The notes under the pieces: model-generated
Told to the model about the DNA's origin: nothing
Databases searched by the model: none
Seen by the model: only the letters and a program-made list of their open reading frames with translations
Program-made: the position numbers and the translations under genes
NCBI GenBank assembly: GCA_900770705.1
Contig: CAAGLF010000056.1
Coordinates: forward strand, 1-7,765
Length of the DNA stretch: 7,765 bases
Direction of reading: 5' to 3'
Source: Bacteroidaceae bacterium
GTDB taxonomy: Bacteria; Bacteroidota; Bacteroidia; Bacteroidales; Bacteroidaceae
Part shown: piece after piece, positions 7,266 through 7,765 of the stretch
Numbering within the stretch: the first letter of the stretch is position 1
Layout: each line of letters starts with the position of its first letter

Positions 7266-7765
7266 CTATTGGTATTTCTGCAGGTACTCCTGCGCGGTTT
7301 CATCGCCGAGGGAAACGGCCTTTTCCAGCCATTTGCGCGCTTCGGCCGGCTTACCTTGTTCCCCTTTCGCGATACCGATAATCTTGTAGGCGTCGGCATT
7401 GTCGGCTACGAGTGCCAGCAGTGCTTCGGCCGAGGCGATGGCTTCGTCGTAGAGGCCGCAGCGCAGTTCCACCACGGCCTGCTCAAGGGCGTAGAGCGGT
7501 TCTTCAGGCTCGCGGTGGCGCGCCGTGCGGATGTCGTCGAGCGCCTGTTGGAACATGCGCCCCTGCAGTTCGGCCTGCTCGCGCAGGAAGTAGAAGCGGG
7601 CGGTCAGGTTGCTCGGTCCGAGGAGTATCTCGTATTGATTATAGTCGCTCACGGCCTTCCTGTGTTCGCCTGCCTTGGTTGCAATGCGGGCGTGCTCGAG
7701 AAAGTAGGGGGCGTCGGAGGTCTTGTAGGGCTTCTCAATGCAGGCGATGGCACTGTCCATCCGTG
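7266..7765 (-). CDS. TPR-repeat protein, C-terminal part (5' end outside window)
   Basis: At least the last 164 residues of a tetratricopeptide-repeat protein. Four helix-turn-helix repeats are visible, counted from the Met at 7760: about 17-47 (APYFLEHARIATKAGEHRKAVSDY), 54-86 (ARFYFLREQAELQGRMFQQALDDI), 89-120 (LYALEQAVVELRCGLYDEAIASAEALL) and 123-155 (ADAYKIIGIAKGEQGKPAEARKWLEKAVSLG). They carry the usual small residues at position 8 and Ala at position 20. The frame stays open past that Met to the window edge and the repeat pattern begins without a leader, so the Met is probably internal and the gene longer. TPR arrays mediate protein-protein contacts; the partner and cellular location cannot be told from this fragment. 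It ends with TAG, 162 nt upstream of the omega-amidase start, with a terminator-like palindrome between. Confidence 0.85.
   Translation of the reverse strand, partial: RMDSAIACIEKPYKTSDAPYFLEHARIATKAGEHRKAVSDYNQYEILLGPSNLTARFYFLREQAELQGRMFQQALDDIRTARHREPEEPLYALEQAVVELRCGLYDEAIASAEALLALVADNADAYKIIGIAKGEQGKPAEARKWLEKAVSLGDETAQEYLQKYQ

Noticed and set aside
7100..7399. Open frames on both strands crossing the 7104-7265 gap
   Set aside because: Their sequence in the gap is Lys/Phe/Asn runs translated from A/T palindromes, and they overlap real genes in the wrong frame.

Overview
The window is an ordinary chromosomal stretch from a member of the Bacteroidales (phylum Bacteroidota). The four ribosomal and translation proteins at the left have the residues I remember for Bacteroides/Prevotella-type orthologues. 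The order rplM-rpsI-rpsB-tsf as one block is a Bacteroidota arrangement. Start codons lack Shine-Dalgarno sequences and are preceded by A-rich tracts, which is also typical of that phylum. The genus cannot be fixed from the sequence alone.

Layout. Positions 5-2764 (+ strand) hold L13, S9, S2 and EF-Ts. There is a 188-nt structured leader before rpsB, a strong hairpin between rpsB and tsf, and a textbook intrinsic terminator after tsf (2787-2818). Positions 2819-3021 are a convergent intergenic region holding a perfect 16-bp palindrome that could end transcription from both sides. From 7760 down to 3022 everything lies on the - strand. In transcription order the genes are the C-terminal part of a TPR protein cut by the window edge, an intergenic region with A/T-rich palindromes, a YafV-type omega-amidase, the ABC-F protein EttA, a small nucleosidase of the MTA/SAH nucleosidase-futalosine hydrolase family, and a membrane-anchored protein with three helix-hairpin-helix units whose start overlaps the nucleosidase stop (ATGA).

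How they work together. The + strand block makes ribosome parts and the EF-Tu exchange factor, and EttA on the other strand also acts on the ribosome, gating initiation according to the ATP/ADP ratio. The nucleosidase and omega-amidase are small-molecule housekeeping enzymes that could both serve methionine salvage, but that link is only an inference. The helix-hairpin-helix protein resembles ComEA-type DNA-binding proteins and has no assigned role here.

I found no mobile element, CRISPR array, tRNA, rRNA, phage gene or defence system, and no evidence of a new multi-gene system. The signals most worth a second look are non-coding: a possible H-type pseudoknot in the rpsB leader, and two intergenic palindromic regions that share a 13-nt core and look like copies of a dispersed terminator-like repeat.
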